The position numbers and the translations under genes were made by a program. 6,782 bases of DNA, taken from positions 1 through 6,782 of the forward strand of contig JBQTHP010000155.1 in the NCBI GenBank assembly GCA_052389755.1, read 5' to 3'. Below are positions 1-5,982 of the stretch, piece after piece; within the stretch, counting starts at the first letter, position 1, and every line of letters starts with the position of its first letter. The stretch comes from JBQTHP01 sp052389755 (GTDB lineage: Bacteria; Pseudomonadota; Gammaproteobacteria; Steroidobacterales; Steroidobacteraceae). The notes below the pieces were generated by a model. That model did no database searches. It was not told the origin of the DNA and saw only the letters and a program-made list of their open reading frames with translations.

Positions 1-20
1 CGGTCTTCTCTTCATCCGGC

Positions 21-55
21 CGGAAGACGGAAGGCGGAAGGCGGAAGGCGGAAGG
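21..55. repeat. 7-bp tandem repeat, five units
   Basis: Five head-to-tail heptamers: the first reads CGGAAGA and the next four CGGAAGG. The tract lies just beyond the 3' end of the tviB-like gene (stop at 76-78) and is not inside any gene I can support. It may be slippage-prone non-coding DNA. I see no terminator or promoter in it. Confidence 0.85.
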
Positions 56-75
56 GAAGCCGCGCGAAGCGCCCA

Positions 76-1353
76 TCAAAGCCGTCCGTCCACCGCGGCC
101 GCCGGGAAAACGTGCTTGATGTCGTACAGCACGTGGTTCTTGCGACAGAGCTTGCGCACGCCGTCGGCGCCGAGCTCGCGAAACTCCTTGTGCGCGACGG
201 CGACTACCGCTACGTCGTACGTGTTTCGTCGCAAGGAACGTACCGGGCGGATGCCGTACTCGTGCTTCGATTCGGCGGTGTCGGCCCACGGATCATAGAC
301 GTCGACGTCCGCGCCGTATTTCTCGAGCTCACGCACGACGTCCACGACCTTGGAATTGCGAATGTCGGGGCAGTTCTCCTTGAACGTGAGTCCGAGCACG
401 AGCGCGCGCGCGCCTTTGACGTGGATTCGCTGCCGCGTCATCAGCTTCACCACTTCGCCCGCGACGTACAGCGCCATGTTGTCGTTGAGCCGCCGCCCCG
501 CGAGGATCATTTCCGGGTGATAGCCGATCTCCTGCGCCTTGTGCGTGAGGTAATAGGGATCCACGCCGATGCAGTGCCCGCCGACGAGGCCGGGCCGGAA
601 CGGCAGGAAGTTCCACTTCGTGCCGGCCGCGTTCAGCACCTGTTCCGTATCGATGCCGAGCCTGTTGAATATCAGTGCCAGCTCGTTGATGAGCGCGATG
701 TTCACGTCGCGCTGCGTGTTCTCGATCACCTTCGCGGCTTCGGCGACCTTGATGCTCGAGGCGCGATGCGTGCCCGCGGTGATGATCGACGCATAGAGTT
801 TGTCTACGAATTCGGCGGCTTCGGGCGTCGAGCCGGAGGTGATCTTGCGGATCGTCGGCAGGCGATGCTCCCTGTCGCCGGGATTGATGCGCTCCGGGCT
901 GTAGCCCGCGAAAAAATCGCGATTGAACGTGAGCCCGGATTCGCGCTCGAGGATCGGTACGCAGATCTCTTCGGTGCAGCCGGGATAGACGGTCGATTCG
1001 TAGACGACGACGTCGCCTTTCTTCAGCACCTTTCCGACGGTTTCGCTGGCCCGCTCGAGCGGCGTGAGATCGGGCCGCTTGTACTCGTCGATCGGCGTGG
1101 GAACGGTCACGATGAACACGCGGCAGCGTTTGAGATCCGCGAGGTTCGTGGTGAACGAGAGCTGTCTGGCGCTCGTGAGCTCGGCGCGCGAGACCTCCAG
1201 CGTGCTGTCCTTGCCGCGCTTCAACTCATCGATGCGCGCGGCCTTGACGTCGAAACCGACAGTGTCGAAGCGCTTGCCGAACTCGACTGCGAGCGGCAAA
1301 CCGACATAACCGAGTCCTATGACCCCCATGCGACAGTTGCGCAGATTGAACAC
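76..1353 (-). CDS. tviB: UDP-N-acetylglucosamine/galactosamine 6-dehydrogenase, TviB/WbpA type
   Basis: This 425-residue protein should oxidise a UDP-N-acetylhexosamine to its uronic acid with two NAD+, supplying a sugar for capsule, Vi-like polysaccharide or O-antigen in the cytoplasm. The N-terminal Rossmann loop GLGYVG is at residues 13-18. The VYESTVYPG segment (117-125), AEAAKVIENTQRD (204-216) and catalytic motif GGHCIGVDPYY (258-268, nucleophile Cys261) follow, and the C-terminal FKENCPDIRNS (324-334) completes the family pattern. Length and sequence match TviB as I recall it, including the MF start. The start is GTG, with AAAGGG four bases upstream; an ATG at codon 9 would clip the Rossmann strand and is less likely. 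It lies 34 bp downstream of dnaQ on the same strand. No partner such as the TviC epimerase is visible, but the window ends just downstream. The exact UDP-sugar is inferred from the family. Confidence 0.93.
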   Translation of the reverse strand: MFNLRNCRMGVIGLGYVGLPLAVEFGKRFDTVGFDVKAARIDELKRGKDSTLEVSRAELTSARQLSFTTNLADLKRCRVFIVTVPTPIDEYKRPDLTPLERASETVGKVLKKGDVVVYESTVYPGCTEEICVPILERESGLTFNRDFFAGYSPERINPGDREHRLPTIRKITSGSTPEAAEFVDKLYASIITAGTHRASSIKVAEAAKVIENTQRDVNIALINELALIFNRLGIDTEQVLNAAGTKWNFLPFRPGLVGGHCIGVDPYYLTHKAQEIGYHPEMILAGRRLNDNMALYVAGEVVKLMTRQRIHVKGARALVLGLTFKENCPDIRNSKVVDVVRELEKYGADVDVYDPWADTAESKHEYGIRPVRSLRRNTYDVAVVAVAHKEFRELGADGVRKLCRKNHVLYDIKHVFPAAAVDGRL

Positions 1354-1387
1354 GACACCCTTTCGTCATGTGATGCCCCGGGGGGCT

Positions 1388-2137
1388 TCAGGCGACCGAT
1401 GGCTCCGATTCCGGTGCGCGCTGCGCCTCGAGCTGTCGCCACACGCACTGCCCGCCGCTTGCCCGCGCGATGAGATCGAGCATCGCCTCGTGTGCGCGCC
1501 TCTCGTCCTCGTCGATCGCGATGAGCAGCAACGGCACGGCCGGCCGAACGAGCGCGCGAACGGCCTGGGCATCCGCGTCGTGGCGCCGCGCGTCCGCAGC
1601 GTCGAGAGCCAGCGTCGCCTGCCCGCCCGTCATCGCGAGGTAAACCTCCGCGAGGAGCTGGGCGTCGAGCAGCGCGCCGTGCAGCTCGCGGCGCGAATTG
1701 TCGATGCCGTAGCGCTTGCAGAGCGCATCGAGGCCGTTGCGCTGCCCCGGATGCATCTCGCGCGCAAGCGCGAGCGTATCGAGCACCCGGCAGCGGGACG
1801 CAACCGTGCACGGATCGCCGGAGACGTTCTTCAGTTCCGCGTCCAGAAACCCGACGTCGAATGCCGCGTTGTGAATCACGAGCTCGGCGCCCGAGACGAA
1901 CTCGAGGAGCTCCTGTGCGATCTCGACGAAGCGCGGCATGCCTTCGAGCTCCGGCCGCGAGATGCCGTGTACGGCGAGCGCGCCTTCGTCGACCTCGCGC
2001 TCCGGGTTCACGTAGCGGTGAAAGCTGCGGCCGGTGAGGCGCCGGTTCACCACTTCGACGCAGCCGATCTCGATGACGCGGTGTCCGAGCTCGGGTTCGA
2101 GACCCGTCGTTTCGGTGTCGAGGACTATCTGGCGCAT
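1388..2137 (-). CDS. dnaQ: DNA polymerase III epsilon subunit (3'-5' proofreading exonuclease)
   Basis: Epsilon is the proofreading exonuclease of the replicative polymerase core, removing mismatched 3' nucleotides while bound to the alpha subunit. At 249 residues it is close to the usual size. All DEDDh exonuclease residues are present: Asp7 and Glu9 in DTETTG (ExoI), Asp94 in HNAAFDVGFLD (ExoII), and His153 and Asp158 in ELHGALLDAQ (ExoIII). The tail from about residue 175 is Ala/Arg-rich and corresponds to the linker and alpha-binding region. The ATG lies 12 bp after the rnhA stop and has no clear Shine-Dalgarno sequence, which suggests coupling to rnhA translation. In E. coli rnhA and dnaQ are divergent; here they run in the same direction. 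The long plus-strand open frames opposite this gene are shadows. Confidence 0.96.
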   Translation of the reverse strand: MRQIVLDTETTGLEPELGHRVIEIGCVEVVNRRLTGRSFHRYVNPEREVDEGALAVHGISRPELEGMPRFVEIAQELLEFVSGAELVIHNAAFDVGFLDAELKNVSGDPCTVASRCRVLDTLALAREMHPGQRNGLDALCKRYGIDNSRRELHGALLDAQLLAEVYLAMTGGQATLALDAADARRHDADAQAVRALVRPAVPLLLIAIDEDERRAHEAMLDLIARASGGQCVWRQLEAQRAPESEPSVA

Positions 2138-2149
2138 CGGCGCGCGAGT

Positions 2150-2587
2150 TTAGCGAACCAGGGCGTCGATGGCGCGATTCGCGAGCTCATCGGCGCGTTC
2201 GTTGCCCGGCACGCCCGCGTGACCGGGCACCCAATGCCATTCGATGCGATGACGCGGACAGAGCGCATCGAGCTGCTCCCACAAGTCCTGATTCTTGACG
2301 GGCTTGCGATCGGCCGTGCGCCAGCCGCGCGCTTTCCAGGCGGCGAGCCACTCGGTGATGCCGCGTCGCACGTATTCCGAGTCGGTGTAGAGCTTTACCG
2401 CCACGGGCCGCTTCAGCGCTTCGAGCGCGCGGATCACCGCCGTGAGCTCCATGCGGTTGTTGGTGGTGAGCGCTTCGGCGCCCGAGAGCTCCCTCTCGCG
2501 GCCGCGCGCGAAGAGGATCGCCCCCCAGCCGCCGGGGCCCGGGTTCCCCCGACACGCGCCGTCGGTGTAGATCTCGACGGCCTCCAC
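2150..2587 (-). CDS. rnhA: Ribonuclease HI
   Basis: RNase HI cuts the RNA strand of RNA-DNA hybrids, clearing primers and R-loops. The 145-residue protein opens with the family signature YTDGACRGNPGPGGWG. The catalytic carboxylates are Asp9, Glu47 (in NNRMELTA), Asp69 (in YTDSEYV) and Asp133 (in NERADELAN), with the catalytic-loop histidine at His123 (VPGHAG). These lie one position from the E. coli residues 10, 48, 70, 134 and 124. The substrate-binding basic protrusion is present (AAWKARGWR, 82-90). The start is GTG, chosen because it puts only four residues before the first beta strand, as in homologues. It begins 3 bp after the methyltransferase stop. The G-rich ribosome-binding stretch and the first base of the start codon lie inside the outer arm of a palindromic repeat. 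Confidence 0.96.
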   Translation of the reverse strand: MEAVEIYTDGACRGNPGPGGWGAILFARGRERELSGAEALTTNNRMELTAVIRALEALKRPVAVKLYTDSEYVRRGITEWLAAWKARGWRTADRKPVKNQDLWEQLDALCPRHRIEWHWVPGHAGVPGNERADELANRAIDALVR

Positions 2588-2647
2588 CCCTCACCCTTCC
2601 CTCTCCCCCGCGCCGCGGGGGAGAGGGTGCCGGAGGCGGGTGAGGGG
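2587..2647. repeat. Nested GC-rich palindromic repeat (REP-like) at the methyltransferase/rnhA junction
   Basis: Two concentric inverted repeats are visible. The inner hairpin has perfect 13-bp arms (2599-2611 and 2615-2627) around a 3-base loop. The outer arms are perfect over 10 bp (2587-2596 and 2638-2647), reading CCCCTCACCC and GGGTGAGGGG. The CTCTCCC...GGGAGAG core looks like dispersed intergenic palindromes common in proteobacterial genomes; I infer membership from pattern only. The element encodes the last 18 or so residues and the stop codon of the methyltransferase and overlaps the rnhA initiation region. There is no U-tract after the hairpin on the minus strand, so it is not an obvious terminator, although such a stem could pause polymerase or block ribosomes. 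Confidence 0.85.
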
Positions 2648-3391
2648 GGCGCGGGTCGTCGGCTTCACGAGCCCGCCCAGGACGGTCGTCCTTTCGCGGA
2701 AGCGCTGGCGGATCGGCGTGAGCGTGTACACGCGCTTGCGCGCTTTGAGGAGCCATGCGCCGGCGGGCAGCGGGTTCACGAGACCGCGGCGAAGCATGCG
2801 GGCGCTACCGGCTTCCGACTGATGGCCGCGACTCCAGGGGGTGCAGTAGAGATAGCTGCGGGAGGCTACGACTTCATAGCCGAGGAGCACGAGCCAGTCG
2901 CGGACGCGACGCTCGGGCAGCACGCGACGCAGGCCCGGCGGAAAGCCGCTGCGCGTGGCGCGGGCGCGCAGCCCCCAGAGACTCCAGGGGCGAAAGCCGA
3001 GCACGAGGAGCTGTCCTTCGCCCGAGAGCACCCGGTCGACCTCGCGCACGATCGCGTACGGATCGGACGCGAAATCGAGCGTATGGGGCAGCAACACGGC
3101 GTCCACGCAGTCGCTGGTGATGGGAAGCTGGGAGGCACGCGCCACGACGTTCGCCCCTGCCGGGGCACCCGGCGGCGCGATGATCGTCTGGCGACGGGTG
3201 CGGCTGTTGCGTAGCAGCTCGCGCGCGTTACCCCATGCGCCGATCTGTAACAGCTCCCAACCGAAGACATCCTCGAGGGCCTCGCCGAGCAGCTCGCTCT
3301 CCGCGACGAGCACCGCACGGCCGATCCCCTGCTGCCACCACGCCGAAAGGGCAGTCTCGCGGTCGGGGGTCGGGGAAGTGCGAACTGGCAC
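2591..3391 (-). CDS. yafS: SAM-dependent methyltransferase, YafS-like (class I, type 11)
   Basis: This 266-residue protein is a probable class I methyltransferase of the family that sits next to rnhA and dnaQ in many gammaproteobacteria. Its substrate is unknown. The cofactor-binding first motif is degenerate (LLQIGAWG, residues 47-54). The later core is clear: ITSDCVDAVLLPHTLDFASDP, then REVDRVLSGEGQLLVLGF and WGLRAR. The N-terminal AWWQQGIGRAVLVAESELL block and the near-terminal ARKRVYTLTPIR and GGLVKPTTR blocks resemble the Pseudomonas-type homologue as I recall it. The GTG start is the first start codon after an in-frame stop and keeps the N-terminal block; no good Shine-Dalgarno precedes it. 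The final 19 residues after KPTTR are encoded by the palindromic repeat and look like an acquired tail. In E. coli gloB lies beside this gene; here it is absent. Confidence 0.85.
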   Translation of the reverse strand: MPVRTSPTPDRETALSAWWQQGIGRAVLVAESELLGEALEDVFGWELLQIGAWGNARELLRNSRTRRQTIIAPPGAPAGANVVARASQLPITSDCVDAVLLPHTLDFASDPYAIVREVDRVLSGEGQLLVLGFRPWSLWGLRARATRSGFPPGLRRVLPERRVRDWLVLLGYEVVASRSYLYCTPWSRGHQSEAGSARMLRRGLVNPLPAGAWLLKARKRVYTLTPIRQRFRERTTVLGGLVKPTTRAPLTRLRHPLPRGAGEREG

Positions 3392-3552
3392 AAGAAAACT
3401 CTGGCAATTTTGTGATCGTGACGGTTAAATTTCCCGTCCCGGACCCGTAGCGTTCGGCAATAAGAGTCCAAAGGGACCTTAGCACGCTGACCAGCCTGGT
3501 TCGAATGTTGCTGGCGGCCGTATTGCCCAGTTCAAGAGGCTGTGACAGCTCG
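3392..3552. promoter_or_regulatory. Divergent intergenic region between the methyltransferase operon and mltD
   Basis: These 161 bases separate two divergently read units and must hold promoters for at least one of them. The part next to the methyltransferase is visibly richer in A/T than its surroundings. On the minus strand TTGGAC (3471-3466) could serve as a -35 box, but the best -10 partner, TACGGG, is poor. I cannot place a plus-strand promoter convincingly. Short GTCC/GGAC dyads occur at 3436-3444 and 3466-3477; their role is unknown. Confidence 0.4.
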
Positions 3553-5292
3553 ATGATGCAATCGACCCGCCGAACGCGCACGGCTCTTATGTCAATCCTG
3601 GCTCTGATGGCCTGCGCGTGCGCGCACGTGCCCTCGGACGGGCGCAAATCCGACAGCGCCGACCAGACGTCAGCAGGCGCCCCACCGGCCTCTACGGCCG
3701 CCTCGCCCCAAACGGTCGAGACGATGCCGGCTGGAACGCCCGTAGCGGGCGATACGCCGGTGATCGCGCCGACACAGGCCGTCCCGCCCGCCGACGCAGG
3801 CGGCGCGTATCCGGTTCCTGCGGTGCCCAGCGAGCCTGTGCCCTCTGAGGCTGGCTCCGACGCCCTGGCAGGCGATGCGGCCGCCGCGGCCGGTTTGACA
3901 GCCCCGCAGTACGCGGACCTCTTCGAACGCGTCCGTGCCGGTTTCAAGCTCGATGACCAGGACCGGCGCTCCGTACACCAGCAGGCGAACTGGTACGCCG
4001 CGAACCCCGAGTACCTCGAGCGCGCGCTCAACCGCGCCGAGCTCTACCTCTATCACATCGTCGCGGAAATCGAGTCCCGCGGCATGCCGCTCGAGCTTGC
4101 TCTGCTGCCGGTCGTCGAGAGCGCCTTCGAGCCCTACGCGTACTCACGCGCGCGGGCGTCCGGCCTGTGGCAGTTCATTCCGGGCACCGGGTCGCGTTTC
4201 GGGCTGAAGCAGAACTGGTGGTATGACGGCCGGCGCGACGTGGTCGAATCGACCCGTGCAGCGCTCGACTACCTTCAGCACCTTCATGACGAATTCAACG
4301 GCGACTGGCTGCTTGCGGTCGCGAGTTACAACTGTGGCGAAGCGCGGGTCCGGCGCGAGTACCGCCACAACAAGGCCGCAGGCCGACCGGTGGATTTCTG
4401 GAGCCTGAAGCTGCCCTCGGAAACCCGCGCGTACGTGCCGAAGCTGCTCGCGATGAAGCGCCTCGTAGCCGACCCCGAAAGCTTCGGCCTCGAATTCAGC
4501 CCGATCGCCAACCAGCCGTACTTCGCGCGCGTCGAGACCCACGGCCAGATCGACCTCAAGATCGCCGCCGAGATCACCGGCGTCACCGACGAGGAGCTCT
4601 ACGAGCTGAATCCGGCGTTCCATCGCTGGGCGACCGACCCCGCCGGCCCGCATTACCTGCTCCTGCCCGCCGATGCGGCCGAAACGTTCACCACCACGCT
4701 CGCGCAGCTCGCACCCGAGGAGCGCTTGCGTGTGTCGCGCTACACGGTTCTCGCGGGCGATTCGGTTTCCTCGGTCGCGCGCAAATTCCAGACGACTACC
4801 GGCGTCATCCGCGAGCTGAACGATCTGCCGACGGGGATCCTGCACGTTGGCACCGAGCTGCGCGTACCGTCGGCCGCGGCGCCGCTGCCACCCAAAGTCG
4901 CACGCGCTGCCGCTCTCGTCGACGGACGCGACCGCCGCGGCCGACCGAACATTCACGTCGTGCGACGGGGCGATTCGCTCTGGGCGATCGCGCGCCGGCA
5001 CGGCATGAGCGTGAACACGCTGGCCGTAATGAACGGCATGCAGCCCGGCGACACGCTGCGCGCGGGGCAGCGCCTGAAGCTCACGAAGAAAGCGGGCGCA
5101 TCGTCCGGCAAGTCCGGCGCCTCGAAGGCGCGCAAGGTGACCTACACCGTGCGGCGCGGCGACACGCTCTCGCGCATCGCCCGCGTCTTCCAGGTCACGG
5201 TGGCGCAGCTCGTGAGCTGGAACGGGATCACGGCGCAGACGCCGATCCGGCCAGGCCAGAAGCTGACAGTGCGCGTAGCCCGCAAGGGCTAG
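3553..5292 (+). CDS. mltD: Membrane-bound lytic murein transglycosylase D, lipoprotein with three LysM repeats
   Basis: MltD cleaves peptidoglycan glycan strands, forming 1,6-anhydromuramyl ends, at the inner face of the outer membrane. From this start the protein has 579 residues. It opens with a basic n-region (STRRTRT), a hydrophobic stretch (ALMSILALMA) and a lipobox cysteine at residue 21 (LMAC). A low-complexity Ala/Pro/Ser linker follows to about residue 115. The transglycosylase domain spans about 161-304, with catalytic Glu189 in LPVVESAFEP, then GLWQFIP and AVASYNCGEARV. LysM peptidoglycan-binding repeats sit near 396-438, 467-510 and 530-574; E. coli MltD has two. An in-frame ATG at 3505 would add 16 residues ahead of the signal peptide. 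I prefer 3553 (or 3556) because it gives a normal lipoprotein signal and has AAGAGG 13 bases upstream. It is divergent from the methyltransferase and its 3' end meets the toxin gene. Confidence 0.93.
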   Translation: MMQSTRRTRTALMSILALMACACAHVPSDGRKSDSADQTSAGAPPASTAASPQTVETMPAGTPVAGDTPVIAPTQAVPPADAGGAYPVPAVPSEPVPSEAGSDALAGDAAAAAGLTAPQYADLFERVRAGFKLDDQDRRSVHQQANWYAANPEYLERALNRAELYLYHIVAEIESRGMPLELALLPVVESAFEPYAYSRARASGLWQFIPGTGSRFGLKQNWWYDGRRDVVESTRAALDYLQHLHDEFNGDWLLAVASYNCGEARVRREYRHNKAAGRPVDFWSLKLPSETRAYVPKLLAMKRLVADPESFGLEFSPIANQPYFARVETHGQIDLKIAAEITGVTDEELYELNPAFHRWATDPAGPHYLLLPADAAETFTTTLAQLAPEERLRVSRYTVLAGDSVSSVARKFQTTTGVIRELNDLPTGILHVGTELRVPSAAAPLPPKVARAAALVDGRDRRGRPNIHVVRRGDSLWAIARRHGMSVNTLAVMNGMQPGDTLRAGQRLKLTKKAGASSGKSGASKARKVTYTVRRGDTLSRIARVFQVTVAQLVSWNGITAQTPIRPGQKLTVRVARKG

Positions 5293-5295
5293 AAG

Positions 5296-5613
5296 CTACT
5301 CGTCCAACCCGAGCGCAAAGGCTACGGCGACGGCCGCTTCTCTCATTTTCCGCGCGGACAAGTGTGAGATGCGCGCGCCGAGATTGCTCTTTGGGACGGT
5401 TTGCAGATTGTCGAAGTTCGCCGCGCACGTATCCGGCAACCCGTCTTCTTTGGTCAACATGATTTCGGTTGGAATACTGCGAATGGTCGAGGTGATCGGG
5501 GCGATCGTCACGCTGTTGAGCACGGCAATAGCTGAATCACGCGTGAGAACGAGGACCGGTCGCCGCTTGTCGGGCGCCTTGAAGGAGTACCAGCAGACGT
5601 CCCCTCGCTTCAC
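5296..5613 (-). CDS. mazF: Type II toxin, MazF/PemK family endoribonuclease
   Basis: This 105-residue protein is a probable MazF/PemK mRNA interferase, which cuts RNA and stops translation when its antitoxin is lost. Family marks are the opening KRGDVCWYSF (residues 2-11), the RRPVLVLTRD strand with the likely catalytic Arg18, the TIAPITSTIR segment with candidate catalytic Thr41, and the LPDTCAANFDNLQTVPKSNL block (59-78). The length is typical of the family. It starts with GTG overlapping the antitoxin stop by four bases (GTGA), a classic coupled arrangement. Its stop is 3 bp from the convergent mltD stop, with no terminator between. The gene is visibly richer in A/T than mltD and fabI, which fits horizontal acquisition. 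Cleavage specificity cannot be read from the sequence. Confidence 0.92.
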   Translation of the reverse strand: MKRGDVCWYSFKAPDKRRPVLVLTRDSAIAVLNSVTIAPITSTIRSIPTEIMLTKEDGLPDTCAANFDNLQTVPKSNLGARISHLSARKMREAAVAVAFALGLDE

Positions 5614-5843
5614 TGGTTGCCCCAGTCCTGCTCATTCACCCAGACATCGAATTCGCCTGGCGCAACCGGATTGCGAGCATAACCCTCGGCGTGTTGATGT
5701 TCTCGTTCCCGGACACGTTGGCGCCGGATCTCGGCCTCGAGCGCATCGCGGATAAAGGCTGATCGCGTCGTCTTACGAGCGCGGCTCAGCTTGTCGACGA
5801 GTTTCAACAGACGCTCATCGATCGTCATCTGGATAGTCTTCAC
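5610..5843 (-). CDS. Ribbon-helix-helix antitoxin of the MazF/PemK pair
   Basis: This 77-residue protein is the probable antitoxin and autorepressor for the downstream toxin. The N-terminus fits a ribbon-helix-helix DNA-binding fold: beta strand KTIQMTID (residues 2-9), helix A about 10-22 (RLLKLVDKLSRAR) and helix B about 26-41 (TRSAFIRDALEAEIRR). The charged C-terminal part, ending in FDVWVNEQDW, likely wraps and neutralises the toxin. The start is GTG; an in-frame TAG upstream (5868-5870) limits extension, and the alternative ATG at codon 6 would cut off part of the DNA-binding strand. No Shine-Dalgarno sequence is visible. It precedes the toxin and overlaps it by four bases. It is not an AbrB-type MazE. 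The family assignment is from fold pattern and context. Confidence 0.87.
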   Translation of the reverse strand: MKTIQMTIDERLLKLVDKLSRARKTTRSAFIRDALEAEIRRQRVREREHQHAEGYARNPVAPGEFDVWVNEQDWGNQ

Positions 5844-5845
5844 GA

Positions 5846-5889
5846 ATGTGGAGTCGTATGTGTTGGCCTATACACAGTCTATCCCACAT
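5846..5889. promoter_or_regulatory. Concentric dyad, candidate operator of the toxin-antitoxin operon
   Basis: Two inverted repeats share exactly one centre (5867.5). The outer arms are ATGTGG (5846-5851) and CCACAT (5884-5889); the inner arms are TGTGT (5859-5863) and ACACA (5872-5876). ATGTG also recurs 12 bp apart on the left (5846 and 5858), and CACA-type half-sites recur 12 bp apart on the right (5873 and 5885). The dyad begins 3 bp from the antitoxin start. A weak minus-strand promoter, TAGACT and TACGAC with a 17-bp spacer, would lie inside it. This fits autorepression by an RHH antitoxin; binding is inferred. Confidence 0.6.
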
Positions 5890-5931
5890 CCTGGGGACTG
5901 TCGGTACCGCCGGGCGATGACCCTCCGTCCG

Positions 5932-5959
5932 GTAGCCTGTAGCCTGTAGCCTGTAGCCC
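5932..5959. repeat. 7-bp tandem repeat, four units, upstream of fabI
   Basis: Three exact GTAGCCT heptamers are followed by a fourth reading GTAGCCC. The tract lies between the toxin-antitoxin operator and the fabI ribosome binding site, so it is probably in the fabI promoter or leader. Copy-number change would alter spacing by seven bases per unit. It shares unit length but not sequence with the repeat at 21-55. Confidence 0.85.
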
Positions 5960-5967
5960 GCCCCTAC

Positions 5968-5973
5968 AAGGAG
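5968..5973 (+). promoter_or_regulatory. Ribosome binding site of fabI
   Basis: AAGGAG lies nine bases before the fabI ATG. It is the best Shine-Dalgarno match in the window and fixes the fabI start. Confidence 0.85.
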
Positions 5974-5982
5974 CCTCGCGCC

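Noticed and set aside
21..55. Heptamer tract as a CRISPR array
   Set aside because: Units are 7 bp with no spacers and no cas genes nearby.
62..72. Small hairpin just after tviB as a terminator
   Set aside because: Only four base pairs around a 3-base loop and no T-run on the minus strand, too weak to call.
112..1473. 453-codon plus-strand open frame opposite tviB
   Set aside because: It is the antisense shadow of a well-identified GC-rich gene, with repetitive Arg/Ala/Asp/Glu composition and no recognisable domain.
2599..2627. Inner hairpin as an intrinsic terminator
   Set aside because: The stem is strong, but no U-tract follows in either direction and the downstream rnhA and dnaQ genes need read-through.
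1319..3214. 631-codon plus-strand open frame across dnaQ, rnhA and the methyltransferase
   Set aside because: It runs opposite three clear genes and through a non-coding palindrome. Its length reflects the rarity of stops in high-GC antisense frames.
3405..3436. TGTGATCGTGACG as a CRP-type site between the divergent genes
   Set aside because: Only one half-site fits; the second half does not match TCACA at the required spacing.
3228..4031. 267-codon minus-strand frame overlapping the methyltransferase start and the mltD signal and linker region
   Set aside because: Low-complexity Ala/Gly/Ser composition from the reverse of the mltD linker, and it conflicts with two supported genes.
4144..5001. 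285-codon minus-strand open frame inside mltD
   Set aside because: Antisense shadow; mltD motifs are continuous on the plus strand here and the antisense protein resembles nothing I know.
5902..5909. CGGTACCG palindrome upstream of fabI as a regulator site
   Set aside because: An isolated 8-bp palindrome is expected by chance in GC-rich DNA and there is no second copy.
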